Shown here one piece after another: positions 17,492-26,175 of a stretch of 64,000 nt of DNA. The stretch is from CAZXIC01 sp964640195 (GTDB lineage: Archaea > Iainarchaeota > Iainarchaeia > Iainarchaeales > GCA-2688035). How positions within the stretch are numbered: the stretch's first letter is position 1; every line of letters begins with the position of its first letter. The DNA is taken from assembly GCA_964640195.1 (NCBI GenBank), contig CAZXIC010000004.1:1-64000 (forward strand). Direction: 5' to 3'. The notes under the pieces were generated by a model. That model was given only the letters and a program-made list of their open reading frames with translations. It had not been told where the DNA came from and ran no database searches. The position numbers and the translations under genes were made by a program.

Positions 17492-18021
17492 CCGTAATAT
17501 TTTTTGTTCACAACCTGTGCTAATGCCATCAGCAAGCCGGTTTCATGCAGTTTATAGCGCGGCACCGCGCCTTTTGTAAGCCTCCCGATAGCGCCAAGCT
17601 CGTCTCTTGTATCCTCGCCCCACTGCTCTAAGAAAACCTCGCTTACTTCCTTTCCATTACGGAGAATTTTTTCAACCACTACTTTTGGGTACTCAAAAGC
17701 AGGGGTAAAGCCAAGGAAAACCTGTTTTCCATCAAATATTGCTGCAACACAGACATCCATGTAACCTGTTTTCGCTTCCTTTACTGCTACAAGCCCTGCC
17801 TCCATTCCAACCGCGTAAGCACACTTCCCCCGTGCTTTCTTCCAAGCGTTCTTCGCCCTGTTCACCGCCCCCTGAACCGTTTCACGCAATGAGAGGGGCT
17901 GCCTGCCAACGCCGCTTTCAACATCAGCGCCTTGCACCTCTACTGCTTTAAAGTAGCGCTTGAAAGCGCTTTCAACCGCCCTCAGTTTCGCGGGATTCTT
18001 TGAGCCGACAATGACGAGCAT
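17488..18021 (-). CDS. Inosine/xanthosine triphosphatase (DUF84/YjjX family)
   Basis: A 177-residue house-cleaning NTPase that hydrolyses non-canonical purine nucleotides such as ITP and XTP. The opening VIVGSKNPAKLRAVESAF, then EVESGVGRQPLSLRETVQGA (read as ADVESGVGRQPLS), YAVGMEAGL and EDTRDELGAIGRLTKG are the family's signature blocks. The ATG at 18021 is preferred over an upstream TTG at 18024. The TGA overlaps the start of the prepilin peptidase gene, so the two are translated from one message. Confidence 0.88.
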   Translation of the reverse strand: MLVIVGSKNPAKLRAVESAFKRYFKAVEVQGADVESGVGRQPLSLRETVQGAVNRAKNAWKKARGKCAYAVGMEAGLVAVKEAKTGYMDVCVAAIFDGKQVFLGFTPAFEYPKVVVEKILRNGKEVSEVFLEQWGEDTRDELGAIGRLTKGAVPRYKLHETGLLMALAQVVNKKYYG

Positions 18022-18046
18022 CAAAATAACTCCCTAAAAGATTCAA

Positions 18047-18719
18047 TCACCATCTGGCTAATACCACTGTTGGGTCAATAGCGCTTTTAATGTAGAACTT
18101 TGCCCAGCCAACCTCGTCCCTGAGGTTTTGCCCAAAAAGGCGCATAAATCTAGCCGCGTCTTTTGTTCCCAGTGTTGTTTCCAACTCCTCCTTAGCCAAA
18201 TGGAAATCAACATGGGTTCTGCCTTCAAAAGAAATTTTTCCCTCCCCCCAGAGCTCTTTGATAANNNNNNNNNNCCATTCGCCTCTTCCTTGTTCCGCCG
18301 CCAAAAGAGCTGAATGCCTTGTGGTTCGCCATTTCCGCAAAGGTCTGCCCAAGGGCTTTTTCCAGGGGCGCTGCCTGCAGTCCCTTGAACAGGTGCAGCT
18401 TTATCTCTTTTTCGCCCCAATACATTGCTTCAATCTTCCTGAGAAGCCTGCTCTTTCTTTTGCCCCTGCCCCACAGCTTTCTGGCAAACTCGTTGTGGTA
18501 GTATGCCATTCTTGCCCCGTGGTTAGGAACTTTTGCAAGCACTTCATCATGCAGTTTTCTCTCGGCTCTTCTAGCAAGAGGCCCCCTAACAGCGTTTCTG
18601 GCAGACGAAACCAGCCTTTGTATTGTTTCCCATACCCTTCTCTTAAAACGCGTTGGATAATAGTGCTTTGTTATTTTGAAATCCACTGCTCTCAGGTCTT
18701 TTCCCTTTGGCCTTGCCAT
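18047..18719 (-). CDS. Hypothetical basic protein split by an assembly gap
   Basis: One gene appears to run across the N run. The 5' part (18275-18719) encodes a basic segment beginning MARPKGKDLRAVDFKITKHY with many Arg and Lys. The 3' part (18047-18264) continues in another frame with IKELWGEGKISFEGRTHVDF and a final GWAKFYIKSAIDPTVVLARW. Both halves have the same direction, fit end to end and have no other reading, so the ten Ns do not give the true gap length. No family recognised. It sits 4 bp from the SRP54 start side of the operon, upstream of the NTPase gene. Confidence 0.6.
18265..18274. other. Assembly gap (10 Ns)
   Basis: Ten unknown bases interrupt the hypothetical gene and leave its halves in different frames. 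It marks a scaffold join of uncertain length. Confidence 0.99.
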
Positions 18720-18723
18720 GCCT

Positions 18724-20082
18724 TCACCTTACCCTAAACTTCTTTTTCTTTTTTCTGCCGAACATTTGCGCAAGCTTCTGCATGTCCAAGCCGCCTTTCT
18801 TCTGCAGGGCTTTCTCGTCCAGCTTCCTGAATTTCTTGAATACGGCAGACATCTGCTTGTAGGCTTTTAACAGCTCCCTGACATCCTTCTCATTCTTACC
18901 GCTGCCTTTTGCTATTCGTAGCATCCTGCTCTTGTTCAGCAAATCTGGATTGAGCTTCTCTTCCCTGGTCATTGAATCCATCAACACCTTGAAGCCGTCA
19001 AGCTTCTCCTCCGTCATTTCAAGCATTTCTTTCGGCAGCTGCATCTGCACGCCGAGCATTTCCGCCACCTTTGTCATTGGCCCAAGCTTCCGCGCTGCCT
19101 TAAGCTGCTTGTAGAACACATCCAGGTTGAACTCGCCCTTGAGCAGCTCTTCCGGCGACAGCTCTTCCTCTTCGCTTACCTCCTTTGCTTTCGCCAGCAG
19201 CGCCTGCAAATCGCCATAGCCCATTATCCTGCTCAAATAGCGCTGGGGGTCAAACCTTTCCAGGTCATCCAGCTTTTCCCCAGTGCCGATGAAGTAAACC
19301 GGGCATTTTGCAATATGGCACGCCGACAAGGCACCGCCGCCTTTCGCTGAGCCGTCAATCCTTGTGATAACCACACCGTTCACTTTCACGGCATCGTGGA
19401 AAGCCTGTGCCTGCTTTTTCGCAAGCTGCCCGACGTCTGCACCAAGCACGAGCCAGCGCTCGTCAGGCTTAAAGGCAGTGTTTATTTCCCCTATCTCACG
19501 GACAAGCCCCTTATCAAAGGCATCCCTTCCAGCACTGTCAACTATCACAACATTTGCTTTCTTTAATTTCCTCAGGCCCTGCTCAACTATCCTTGCAGCC
19601 CTTTTTTCCTTTGGGTTGCCGTAGAAAGGCAATTGCGCCTTTGCACTCAGCTGCTGCAGCTGCTCAAATGCGGCAGGCCTGTAGCTGTCAGCGCAGATAA
19701 GCCCAACGCTGCTGCCCCTTTTCATGTAGTATTTTGCCAATTTTGCCGTGCTGGTGGTTTTTCCCATCCCGTACAGCCCAACCAATAGAATCCTCTTCGG
19801 CTTTTCCGGTGCGTTTTGTTCAGCACCTCCAAGCAGTCCAACAAGGGCATCATAGGTTACCTTAAGCACGTGCTCCCTCCTGCTAAGCCCGGCTGGCAGC
19901 TTTTCCCTTATCGCCTCTTTCTCGATTTTTTTGCTTAAATCAAGCACCAGCTGCACTTCAACGTCTGCTGAAATAAGTGCCCGCTGGATTTCCTTGACTG
20001 CCTCTTTCACTGTTCCCTTGTCAAAAACAGCTGCTCTCCGCAGTGTTTCCATCGCGCCCCTTAGTTTTTCCCCAAAACCCAT
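18724..20082 (-). CDS. srp54: Signal recognition particle protein SRP54
   Basis: The SRP GTPase that binds signal peptides and the 7S RNA. The N domain occupies residues 1-90. The G domain has G1 GLYGMGKTT (near 107), ADSYRPAAFEQL, G3 VDSAGRD (near 187) and G4 TRIDGSAKGGG (near 247). The Met-rich M domain runs from about 325 to 435 (MTKVAEMLGVQMQLPKEMLEM, SRMLRIAKGSG), the second block being the RNA-binding signature. The usual G1 and G4 wording is slightly changed (GLQGSGKTT, TKLDG), without loss of essential residues. Its RNA partner is at 7.9-8.15 kb and its receptor at 22.8-24.0 kb. Confidence 0.96.
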   Translation of the reverse strand: MGFGEKLRGAMETLRRAAVFDKGTVKEAVKEIQRALISADVEVQLVLDLSKKIEKEAIREKLPAGLSRREHVLKVTYDALVGLLGGAEQNAPEKPKRILLVGLYGMGKTTSTAKLAKYYMKRGSSVGLICADSYRPAAFEQLQQLSAKAQLPFYGNPKEKRAARIVEQGLRKLKKANVVIVDSAGRDAFDKGLVREIGEINTAFKPDERWLVLGADVGQLAKKQAQAFHDAVKVNGVVITRIDGSAKGGGALSACHIAKCPVYFIGTGEKLDDLERFDPQRYLSRIMGYGDLQALLAKAKEVSEEEELSPEELLKGEFNLDVFYKQLKAARKLGPMTKVAEMLGVQMQLPKEMLEMTEEKLDGFKVLMDSMTREEKLNPDLLNKSRMLRIAKGSGKNEKDVRELLKAYKQMSAVFKKFRKLDEKALQKKGGLDMQKLAQMFGRKKKKKFRVR

Positions 20083-20205
20083 TTCTCCCGCCTGTTACCT
20101 AAGTTTTGCAGCACAAGGGTTAAATAAGCTTTTTGATTTTAATTGCGGTTTTGCCCAAGAAATAAACGTTTAAAAGCACTTTAACCCTAAAATAATCCTG
20201 AGTTG

Positions 20206-21234
20206 GTGCTTTCCATGCCTGGCTTTGTTGACACTGTCATTGAGTCATTCAAGCAAACCCTTGACTTGAGGTTGTGGCTGTACTTTTTCTTAACCCAGGT
20301 TGTTGAAGCCGTTGTATCTGCTGCTGCAATCCTTGTTTTTGTTTTGCTTGCATTTGCCGCAATTTTCGGCTCTGCAGCCTTTGCCAACATCCAAAACATA
20401 GCGCAGCTGTTTTCAAGCCCTTCCTTCATTCTGAATGCCCTTGGCGCAATCCTGCTGCTGGCTGCAATTCTTTTCCTTATGCTGTTGTACATTTCATCGT
20501 TTTTCACTGGCTTGCGCTTTAATCTCTTCAACAGGTTCCTGCAGAAGAAAGAGCTTGACTTGGGCGCTGCATTTGAGGAAACAAAGCCCAGAACCCTGAC
20601 CTACTTCAAAATAAACCTCTTAATCTCAGGCATAGTTTTGCTCTTGGCTGCCCTGCTGCTGCTTCCAGTGCTGCTGCCCATGCTTGCAGGCCAGCTGCTT
20701 TCAGGCAGTGCAGCGGCAGGAGCGCTTGCCTACTTTTTGCTCGTTTTCCTGCTTGCGCTGGTTTTCGCTGTTGCAGTTTTCTTCCTTTCCCCTGTCCTCT
20801 TGCTGCTTGCACCTGTTGCCTTTTTCAGCAGGCTTGGCGTGATAGCTTCCATTGAGAGAAGCATTGAGCTTGTAAGGGCAAACTATTGGGGAAACCTTGC
20901 GTTTGTCTTAATCTATCTTGTAATCGCAATGGGCGTGAGCTGGGCTGTAAGCTTGGTAGGCCAAATCGCTGGATTGCTGGCCTTTATTCCCGCAATTGCG
21001 GTGGCTGGCGGCAGCAGTATGGCAGCAGGCCCTGGCATTTTGGGCGCGATGCTGTCCTACTACACCATTTTCTTCGTAATCTTCATCCCGTACGTAATCT
21101 GGAGCGCGGTTTTCAGCACAGCCTGCTTCAGGAACCTCTATTTTTTGGACACGCAGTTGCTTGGCAAACGCAAGCATTGGAAGAAGGGAAGAAAGCCCAC
21201 TACAAAGCCAAAAAGGAAAGCAAGGCGCGGTTAG
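20206..21234 (+). CDS. Multi-pass membrane protein, paralogue of the gene at 36.8 kb
   Basis: About 340 residues with six to eight hydrophobic helices separated by short polar loops and a basic C-terminal tail (KHWKKGRKPTTKPKRKARRG). It follows the pattern of archaeal membrane proteins related to glycerophosphoryl diester phosphodiesterase membrane domains, including the amphipathic turn RSIELVRANYWGN near residue 225, but no catalytic domain is present. Start options are GTG at 20206 and ATG at 20215; a TATA-like GTTTAAAAG near 20168 fits either. The protein at 36774-37721 has similar length and layout. Confidence 0.72.
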   Translation: MLSMPGFVDTVIESFKQTLDLRLWLYFFLTQVVEAVVSAAAILVFVLLAFAAIFGSAAFANIQNIAQLFSSPSFILNALGAILLLAAILFLMLLYISSFFTGLRFNLFNRFLQKKELDLGAAFEETKPRTLTYFKINLLISGIVLLLAALLLLPVLLPMLAGQLLSGSAAAGALAYFLLVFLLALVFAVAVFFLSPVLLLLAPVAFFSRLGVIASIERSIELVRANYWGNLAFVLIYLVIAMGVSWAVSLVGQIAGLLAFIPAIAVAGGSSMAAGPGILGAMLSYYTIFFVIFIPYVIWSAVFSTACFRNLYFLDTQLLGKRKHWKKGRKPTTKPKRKARRG

Positions 21235-21287
21235 GTAATCAATTTAAAGCTTTTTATCTTTCTATTAATTTAACTTAAGTTGTTTTT

Positions 21288-21293
21288 GGAGGT
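21288..21293 (+). promoter_or_regulatory. Strong ribosome binding site deciding a GTG start for lemA
   Basis: GGAGGT ends directly before an in-frame TTG at 21294, too close to use, and 6 bases before GTG at 21300. The GTG is therefore the start. Confidence 0.7.
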
Positions 21294-21299
21294 TTGGCA

Positions 21300-21875
21300 G
21301 TGCTTGATTTGATTTTGCTGGCGATAGTTGCAATAGTAATCGTGCTTGCGATAATTTTGGTTGTAGTGTACAACAGCCTGGTTGCGCTGCAGAAGAGGGT
21401 TAACAACGCGTGGGCGCAGATTGACGTGCAGCTGAAGAGAAGAGCCGAATTGATTCCAAACCTGATTGAAACAGTCAAGGGCTACGCGAGGTTTGAGCGC
21501 AAAGTGCTCACCGAGGTTACAGCGGCAAGGACTGCGATAATGAAGGCGAAAACACCCCCTGAGGCTGCGAAAGGCGAGAGCATGCTGGCAGGTGCGCTGA
21601 AAACAATTTTTGCTGTTGCAGAGAACTACCCCAAGCTGCGTGCCTCGGAGAACTTTAAAAGCCTGCAGGAAGAGTTTGCAACAACGGAGAACAAAATCGC
21701 TTACGCAAGGCAGTTCTACAACGATTCAGTCATGCGCTTCAATACAGCCATTGCCCAGTTCCCTGGAAACATCGTTGCAGCGATATTCGGCCTCAGAAAG
21801 CCGAGAGAGTATTTTGAAGTGAAAGAGGCAGCAGCGCGGAAGCCGGTTAAAGCAGACTTCAGCGACCTTGCCTGA
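21300..21875 (+). CDS. lemA: LemA family protein
   Basis: A 191-residue LemA family membrane protein. One N-terminal transmembrane helix (about residues 3-25) is followed by the family signature VALQKRVNNAWAQIDVQLKRRAELIPNL, and the late block ENKIAYARQFYNDSVMRFNT is also conserved. The bulk should form a helical bundle on one face of the membrane. Function is not established in the family. In many genomes lemA is paired with htpX, as here, where the next ATG lies 17 bases after this stop. Confidence 0.93.
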   Translation: MLDLILLAIVAIVIVLAIILVVVYNSLVALQKRVNNAWAQIDVQLKRRAELIPNLIETVKGYARFERKVLTEVTAARTAIMKAKTPPEAAKGESMLAGALKTIFAVAENYPKLRASENFKSLQEEFATTENKIAYARQFYNDSVMRFNTAIAQFPGNIVAAIFGLRKPREYFEVKEAAARKPVKADFSDLA

Positions 21876-21891
21876 GGGCAGGTGGGCTGCA

Positions 21892-22791
21892 ATGAGTTTC
21901 TACGAGGAGATTAGCGCAAATAACAGAATGACCTTTTTCCTCTTTGTTGTGTTCTTTTTCCTAGTCATCGCGCTTGGCTTTGTTGTTTCCTTCCTGATGG
22001 GCAGCTACTTTTTTGTGCCTGTATTCGGAATAATCGCCGTTGTCTACATCCTTGTCTCCTACTATAACAGCGACAGGATTGTCGCTGCGATAAGCCGTGC
22101 CAAGCCCGCAGACCAACAGCAGTTCAAGCAGCTGCACAACGTCGTTGAGGAGATGGCAATTGCAGCAGGTCAGCCAAAGCCGAGAGTCTATGTAATCAAC
22201 GACAGTGCAATCAACGCCTTTGCAGCTGGCAGAAGCCCTGAACACAGCGTCATATGCGTCACAACAGGCGCGGTACAGCGTTTGACCAGAGAAGAGCTAA
22301 CAGGCGTTGTAGCGCATGAGATGTCCCACATACGAAACAGGGACGTCAAAGTAATGACTCTTGCAGCAATCCTGGTTGGTTTGGCTGTCTTGCTCAGCGA
22401 TTTCCTGCTGAGAATGTTCTTATGGGGCGGTCTTGGCAGGAGCAGGGGCAGCAGAAACGGCGGCGGCTGGATAATGATTGTTGCAATCGCCACTGGCCTG
22501 CTGCTTGCCCTCATCACGCCGATAATCGCCCAGGTGATTCGCTTTGCAATCAGCAGAAGGAGGGAATACCTTGCTGATGCAGGCTCTGCCCAGCTAACGC
22601 GCTATCCCCAGAGCCTGGCGTCCGCGCTGCAGAAAATAAAGGAGGACAAGGAGCCTCTGGAGGCAGCGAATAAGGCAACCGCGCACCTCTACATTGCCAA
22701 TCCTTTGAAGGGCCAAAAGATTTGGATGAAATCGCTTTTTGCAACACATCCTTCAATTGATGACAGGATTGCAAAGCTCAGGGCAATGTGA
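21892..22791 (+). CDS. htpX: HtpX-like membrane zinc metalloprotease (M48)
   Basis: A membrane-bound M48 protease involved in quality control of membrane proteins. The zinc site is VVAHEMSHIRNRD (near residue 140), with the third ligand Glu in SRRREYLADAGSAQLT (near 225). Two N-terminal helices (20-65) and two further helices around 155-215 give the typical topology. The ATG at 21892 (MSFYEEISANNRM) matches the family start and has GCAGGTGGG just upstream; an earlier in-frame codon at 21868 lies inside lemA. Forms an operon with lemA. Confidence 0.93.
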   Translation: MSFYEEISANNRMTFFLFVVFFFLVIALGFVVSFLMGSYFFVPVFGIIAVVYILVSYYNSDRIVAAISRAKPADQQQFKQLHNVVEEMAIAAGQPKPRVYVINDSAINAFAAGRSPEHSVICVTTGAVQRLTREELTGVVAHEMSHIRNRDVKVMTLAAILVGLAVLLSDFLLRMFLWGGLGRSRGSRNGGGWIMIVAIATGLLLALITPIIAQVIRFAISRRREYLADAGSAQLTRYPQSLASALQKIKEDKEPLEAANKATAHLYIANPLKGQKIWMKSLFATHPSIDDRIAKLRAM

Positions 22792-22835
22792 ACAAAGCCC
22801 GCAGGGCCCAAAGCGCTGCCCCCTGCAGCTGCTTT

Positions 22836-24014
22836 TCAGATTATCCTTTTAAGAACGAACTGCGGCTCAAAGCGCTGCAGGTCCTTGTATTCTTGCCCTG
22901 TTCCAATGAACAATACCGGCTTGCGCAATTTGTACAAGAGGGAGATAGTGGTTCCGCCCTTGCTGTCGCAGTCTATTTTTGTAAGGATAAAAGCGTCAAT
23001 GCCAACCTCCTTCTCATACTCTTTTGCCTGCTGCAGCAGCGCCTGCCCTGTGAAGGCTTCCCCGACATAAAGCTTCAGGTCTGGCTGCACAACCCTGACG
23101 ATTTTCTGCAACTCGCCCATGAGGTTCCTGTTCGTTTCCTGCCTTCCCGCACTATCAATCATGAGGCAGTCAATTCCCTTGCTCTGGGCGCTCTTCACTG
23201 CGTCAAATGCAACCGCGGCAGGGTCTGCGCCGTACTGGTGCTTTATCACCTTGATTCCAAGCTTTCCGGCGTGCTGCTCAAGCTGTTCAATTGAGGCTGC
23301 CCTGAAGGTGTCTGACGCAGCCCAAATCACGCCCAGCCCTTTGCTGCGCATCAGAAAAGCAAGCTTTGCCATTGTAGTCGTTTTTCCCGCACCATTTGGG
23401 CCCAGAAAAAGAATCTTGTATGGCTTTTCCTTCTTGCTTCTGACATTCTTCAGCAGGTCAGGCTGCGCTGTCTGCATCATCTGCTGCAGGATTTCCCTAA
23501 TTTCCTTCTTCACCCTTCCCCCCAAATCCTCGCGCCTGCCAATCTTTTTTCCAACCAGCCTTTCCTTTATCTCCTTGCTGATTTCCTCTGCCGTTGTCTG
23601 CTCAACGTCTGCCTCAAGCAGTGCAAGCTCCAGCTCCCAGAGCAATGACCCAAGGTCGCGCCCCTCAAGCTCTACCGTGCCTTTTACAACCGCCTTCAGC
23701 TTCCCCTTTATTGAAACACTGGGCTTTATCTCGCGTGCGCTTTCTGGGACAGAAACAGCCTCTTCTGCCAATTTTTCCGGGAGTGGCTCTCCCGCAACTT
23801 TTTCCCCTTCAACCGCCTTTTCGCTTTCCGCCTCTCCTGCTTTCTCCTCTTCAACACTCTTTCCTGCAACAGCCCCTGCTTCCTTTTCCCCAACAGCGGC
23901 TGCCTTACCCAAGCCTTCAGAAACAGCTTCTTCAGCAGCTGCCTTCTTTTTTACCGCCTTTTCCTTTACCTTTTCCGCGAATCCCTGAATCTTCTTTTTT
24001 AGTAGGTCAAACAA
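22836..24014 (-). CDS. ftsY: Signal recognition particle receptor FtsY
   Basis: The SRP receptor GTPase. Residues 1-100 form a highly charged Ala/Glu/Lys-rich region like that which helps other FtsY proteins contact the membrane. The N domain is at about 105-180. The G domain carries G1 GPNGAGKTTTMAKL (near 205), SDTFRAASIEQLEQHA, G3 IDSAGRQETNRNLM (near 285) and G4 TKIDCDSKGGTTISL (near 345). It ends as expected at the terminal helix FEPQFVLKRII. It is the last gene of the S19e-to-FtsY operon, one base after the prefoldin stop. Confidence 0.95.
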   Translation of the reverse strand: MFDLLKKKIQGFAEKVKEKAVKKKAAAEEAVSEGLGKAAAVGEKEAGAVAGKSVEEEKAGEAESEKAVEGEKVAGEPLPEKLAEEAVSVPESAREIKPSVSIKGKLKAVVKGTVELEGRDLGSLLWELELALLEADVEQTTAEEISKEIKERLVGKKIGRREDLGGRVKKEIREILQQMMQTAQPDLLKNVRSKKEKPYKILFLGPNGAGKTTTMAKLAFLMRSKGLGVIWAASDTFRAASIEQLEQHAGKLGIKVIKHQYGADPAAVAFDAVKSAQSKGIDCLMIDSAGRQETNRNLMGELQKIVRVVQPDLKLYVGEAFTGQALLQQAKEYEKEVGIDAFILTKIDCDSKGGTTISLLYKLRKPVLFIGTGQEYKDLQRFEPQFVLKRII

Positions 24015-24015
24015 T

Positions 24016-24501
24016 TCAGCTCACGCTTCTTGCTGCGTTGCCCTGCTCTCCCTCTTTTCCACTTCTTGCCTGCTCAGCCGCCCTTTGCCTTATCTGCGTG
24101 AAAAGCCTTTCGAAGTTTTTGATGTTCCGCACCACAGCCTGCTTTTCCTGCTCGGCAGCAACCAGTGCCTTTTCAACTTTTTGCCTTTCCTCGCCAAGCT
24201 TCTTTCCGGCTTTTTCACTGTCAGTGTCAATCAGAACGTTTCCAGGCAGGCTGGTTTTCACTCCTCGCACTGCACCGGCTTTCGCTTCAGCGTATACCCC
24301 TGCTCCGAGCGAAACCAAAACGCTTTCATCTTTCTTTGCCTTGTGCAGTTCCTTTACCGCTTCCCTCGCCGTGAGAATCTCTGCAAGAGCCTGCTGCAGG
24401 TTGCGCTGCCTTTGCTGCAGCATCTCAAACTTTGTCACTTCGCTTCTGTACGCATCCATCAGCTGCCGCTCGCTTACCCTAATCTGCTTTTGTTTCTCCA
24501 T
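24016..24501 (-). CDS. pfdA: Prefoldin alpha subunit
   Basis: A 161-residue coiled-coil protein with two long helices (about residues 5-55 and 95-140) around a beta hairpin containing SVLVSLGAGVYAEAKAG and NVLIDTDSEKAGKKLGEE, the pattern of prefoldin alpha/GimC. It forms the hexameric chaperone with prefoldin beta, which is not in the window. The C terminus has an extra polar tail (residues 145-161). The ATG overlaps the stop of the L18a gene by one base. Confidence 0.9.
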   Translation of the reverse strand: MEKQKQIRVSERQLMDAYRSEVTKFEMLQQRQRNLQQALAEILTAREAVKELHKAKKDESVLVSLGAGVYAEAKAGAVRGVKTSLPGNVLIDTDSEKAGKKLGEERQKVEKALVAAEQEKQAVVRNIKNFERLFTQIRQRAAEQARSGKEGEQGNAARSVS

Positions 24502-24692
24502 TATGCCTCAACCTCTTTTGCTTCACTTATAAATATGTCGCTTCTCTTTAACCTGTTTTTGCTTCCAAACAGGCACAGCACTTTTTCAGCCGCAAAGCCG
24601 GCTGTCTTCGCTTTTACTTTCTTGCTGAAGCCCTGCTTTTTTCCCTTTAGTCGCAGTTCGCCTTCAACCAAAAAAACCTTCTCATCAGGCAT
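24501..24692 (-). CDS. Ribosomal protein L18a (LX)
   Basis: A 63-residue archaeal large-subunit protein eL20/LX. The sequence KVFLVEGELRLKGKKQGFSKKV, then AEKVLCLFGSKNRLKRSDI, matches the family. The ATG at 24692 is chosen; further upstream in-frame codons lie within the eIF6 gene and would add a non-family sequence. It lies between eIF6 and prefoldin alpha, its conserved archaeal position. Confidence 0.92.
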   Translation of the reverse strand: MPDEKVFLVEGELRLKGKKQGFSKKVKAKTAGFAAEKVLCLFGSKNRLKRSDIFISEAKEVEA

Positions 24693-24696
24693 TTTT

Positions 24697-25359
24697 TCAC
24701 GCTCCGCCCAGACATTCGTCAATCCTCGCCATTTCGTGCCCTGTCGTGTGCAGGCCAAGCAGCGCCGAGCTGCTGTTCGCTATTACACTGTTTCCAACGA
24801 ATGCATCGCCGCAGTTTGCTGTTGAAGGCCTGCCCTCCAAACCAAAGTGTTTGCTCAGGGCAGCAAACTCTTTTTCCGTTGCCCCCGGGCTTATCAAAAA
24901 GCCCTTGTTCGTTGCAACAAGCCCAGCCCCGACCAGCCTGCTGCCTGCAACAGAGCCGTAAGCAAGGTCTATTGAAAGAAACCTCCCTAGCTGCTTCCTT
25001 TGCTTTTCTGAAAACAGCGTTGAGCAGACGCCATTCCTGTCGTTTACAGCCATGTGGTTTCCCACTGCGGTAACATTTTCAACCCTCTTAACCCTTACGC
25101 CCATTTTCTGCAGCTCCTCAACTTCACGCTCTCCGATTATGCCTGAGGCAACCAAGCCCTTGTTGTTTGCGACAGCAAACACCCCAAGCAGGCTGCTGTT
25201 TGCAACCGTTGCTTTTATCGCCTCTAAGCCAAACAAGTCCTTCACTGCCTTTGCCTCCTTTCTTGCGATGCTCTTTGGAACGAAAATAACCCTCTCGGTT
25301 GCAATGGAAAAGACCCCGACAAAAGGGCTTTGCCTCACTGTTCCGAGCCCTATCTGCAT
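24697..25359 (-). CDS. Translation initiation factor aIF6
   Basis: A 220-residue anti-association factor that binds the large ribosomal subunit. The pentein repeats are visible: FVGVFSIATERVIFVPK, LLGVFAVANNKGLV, VTAVGNHMAVNDRNGV, LVGAGLVATNKGFLISPGA and FVGNSVIANSSSALLG. Each repeat has the recurring G-x-x-x-x-A-T/N-N-x-G turn. Length and order are canonical. It sits between L31e and L18a. Confidence 0.96.
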   Translation of the reverse strand: MQIGLGTVRQSPFVGVFSIATERVIFVPKSIARKEAKAVKDLFGLEAIKATVANSSLLGVFAVANNKGLVASGIIGEREVEELQKMGVRVKRVENVTAVGNHMAVNDRNGVCSTLFSEKQRKQLGRFLSIDLAYGSVAGSRLVGAGLVATNKGFLISPGATEKEFAALSKHFGLEGRPSTANCGDAFVGNSVIANSSSALLGLHTTGHEMARIDECLGGA

Positions 25360-25375
25360 TCAATTCAAACCTTTT

Positions 25376-25819
25376 TTATTTAAGCGTTCCCCTTTTGATT
25401 GCGGCTGCTTCCGCAGCCCTTTCAGCTGCCTTCTTCTCCTCTTTCTTGCGTTCTTTTTCAGCCTCTGCGGCAATCTCTTCTTCAGTTTTTTTCTTCTCCT
25501 CTTTCTTCTTCTCCTCCTTCTTCGGCACATGCACTTTCTCGCTTTGCAGGAAAACGTTTGCCTTCCCCTTGTCCACTATGACCTTTATGTCAAGCTTTCT
25601 CGGCACATGCTCCCTGCCCTTCTTCCAAAGCTGCTGGTTCAGCTTGCTGCTCAACAGCACGTCTCTTTCCCCCAGCCTCAGGTGCTTGAAAACAAACCTT
25701 TTCAGCAGGGTAATTGCCTTGTTTGCCCTTCTCTTTTTTGGGAATGAGTACAGCTTTTGCAGCCCCACAGTAAATTTCCTTTCCTCAAGTGCTGCCTTTT
25801 CCTTTTTTCGCTTTGCCAT
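25376..25819 (-). CDS. Ribosomal protein L31e with charged C-terminal extension
   Basis: Residues 1-98 match eL31, with ALEERKFTVGLQKLYSF, RRANKAITLLKRFVFKHL and RKLDIKVIVDKGKANVF. The remaining 50 or so residues are a Lys/Glu/Ala-rich tail not seen in ordinary L31e proteins, which are about 80-100 residues. The last part of this tail (EAEKERKKEEKKAAERA and onward) is encoded by a 76-bp sequence that is identical in the S19e gene 1.2 kb upstream in the operon. The tail is probably disordered or helical and exposed on the ribosome surface. Confidence 0.93.
   Translation of the reverse strand: MAKRKKEKAALEERKFTVGLQKLYSFPKKRRANKAITLLKRFVFKHLRLGERDVLLSSKLNQQLWKKGREHVPRKLDIKVIVDKGKANVFLQSEKVHVPKKEEKKKEEKKKTEEEIAAEAEKERKKEEKKAAERAAEAAAIKRGTLK
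25390..25465 (-). repeat. 76-bp exact direct repeat, copy in L31e (second copy 26588-26663 in S19e)
   Basis: The two stretches are identical base for base and in the same strand and reading frame, and diverge on both sides. They encode the shared charged tail of L31e and S19e. Perfect DNA identity rather than only protein similarity points to recent copying or gene conversion. Confidence 0.97.
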
Positions 25820-25838
25820 GCCCTACAACACCCTGCTT

Positions 25839-26060
25839 TCAATCCTTTTTTCTCCTCAGCGCAGCCTTTTCCCTGTGTTTCCTTTTCCTGTGCTGCTTCC
25901 CCAGGTCCACTTCGCCCCAGGAACGCTTTCCCTTAGGGTTCCAAATCCTTTTCCCTGCCTTTTGCAGGACCCATACCGGCGCGTTGGTCAGCCCAGGGCC
26001 TATCTTTTTCCTGCTGCTTATCAGGAAATCCTTTAACTCTTGGTCTTTATTCTTAGCCAT
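25839..26060 (-). CDS. Ribosomal protein L39e (extended form)
   Basis: A 73-residue very basic protein. The core APVWVLQKAGKRIWNPKGKR corresponds to the PAWV...R segment of eL39, and the gene lies in the conserved L39e position between PDCD5 and L31e. It is longer than the usual 50 residues, with extra sequence at both ends, so assignment rests partly on gene order. The ATG at 26060 (MAKNKDQELKD) is chosen over an upstream codon. Confidence 0.75.
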   Translation of the reverse strand: MAKNKDQELKDFLISSRKKIGPGLTNAPVWVLQKAGKRIWNPKGKRSWGEVDLGKQHRKRKHREKAALRRKKD

Positions 26061-26175
26061 AGCTGTCACGCCCAGCTGATGCGGATGCCATCTTCGCAAT
26101 CCGAGCAGCCGGATTGGCTACTGCCTCGCTTTGCTCGGCTTGCTCGATGCCATGTGCTACTTACAACAGCCATAA
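26061..26175. other. Intergenic spacer with inverted repeats inside the ribosomal operon
   Basis: 115 bases between PDCD5 and L39e, an unusually wide gap in this operon. It contains CGGATGCCATC and GATGCCATGTGC as near repeats, and CGAGCAAGCC/CGAGCAAAGCGAGG elements on the minus strand that can form hairpins. GCCATGTGCT recurs beside the hairpin at 59026. Possible structured spacer, attenuator or remnant of a small intergenic repeat. Confidence 0.4.

Noticed and set aside
18225..18719. Two separate genes around the N run
   Set aside because: The halves share direction, composition and a junction exactly at the gap; the shift in frame is explained by the arbitrary ten Ns.
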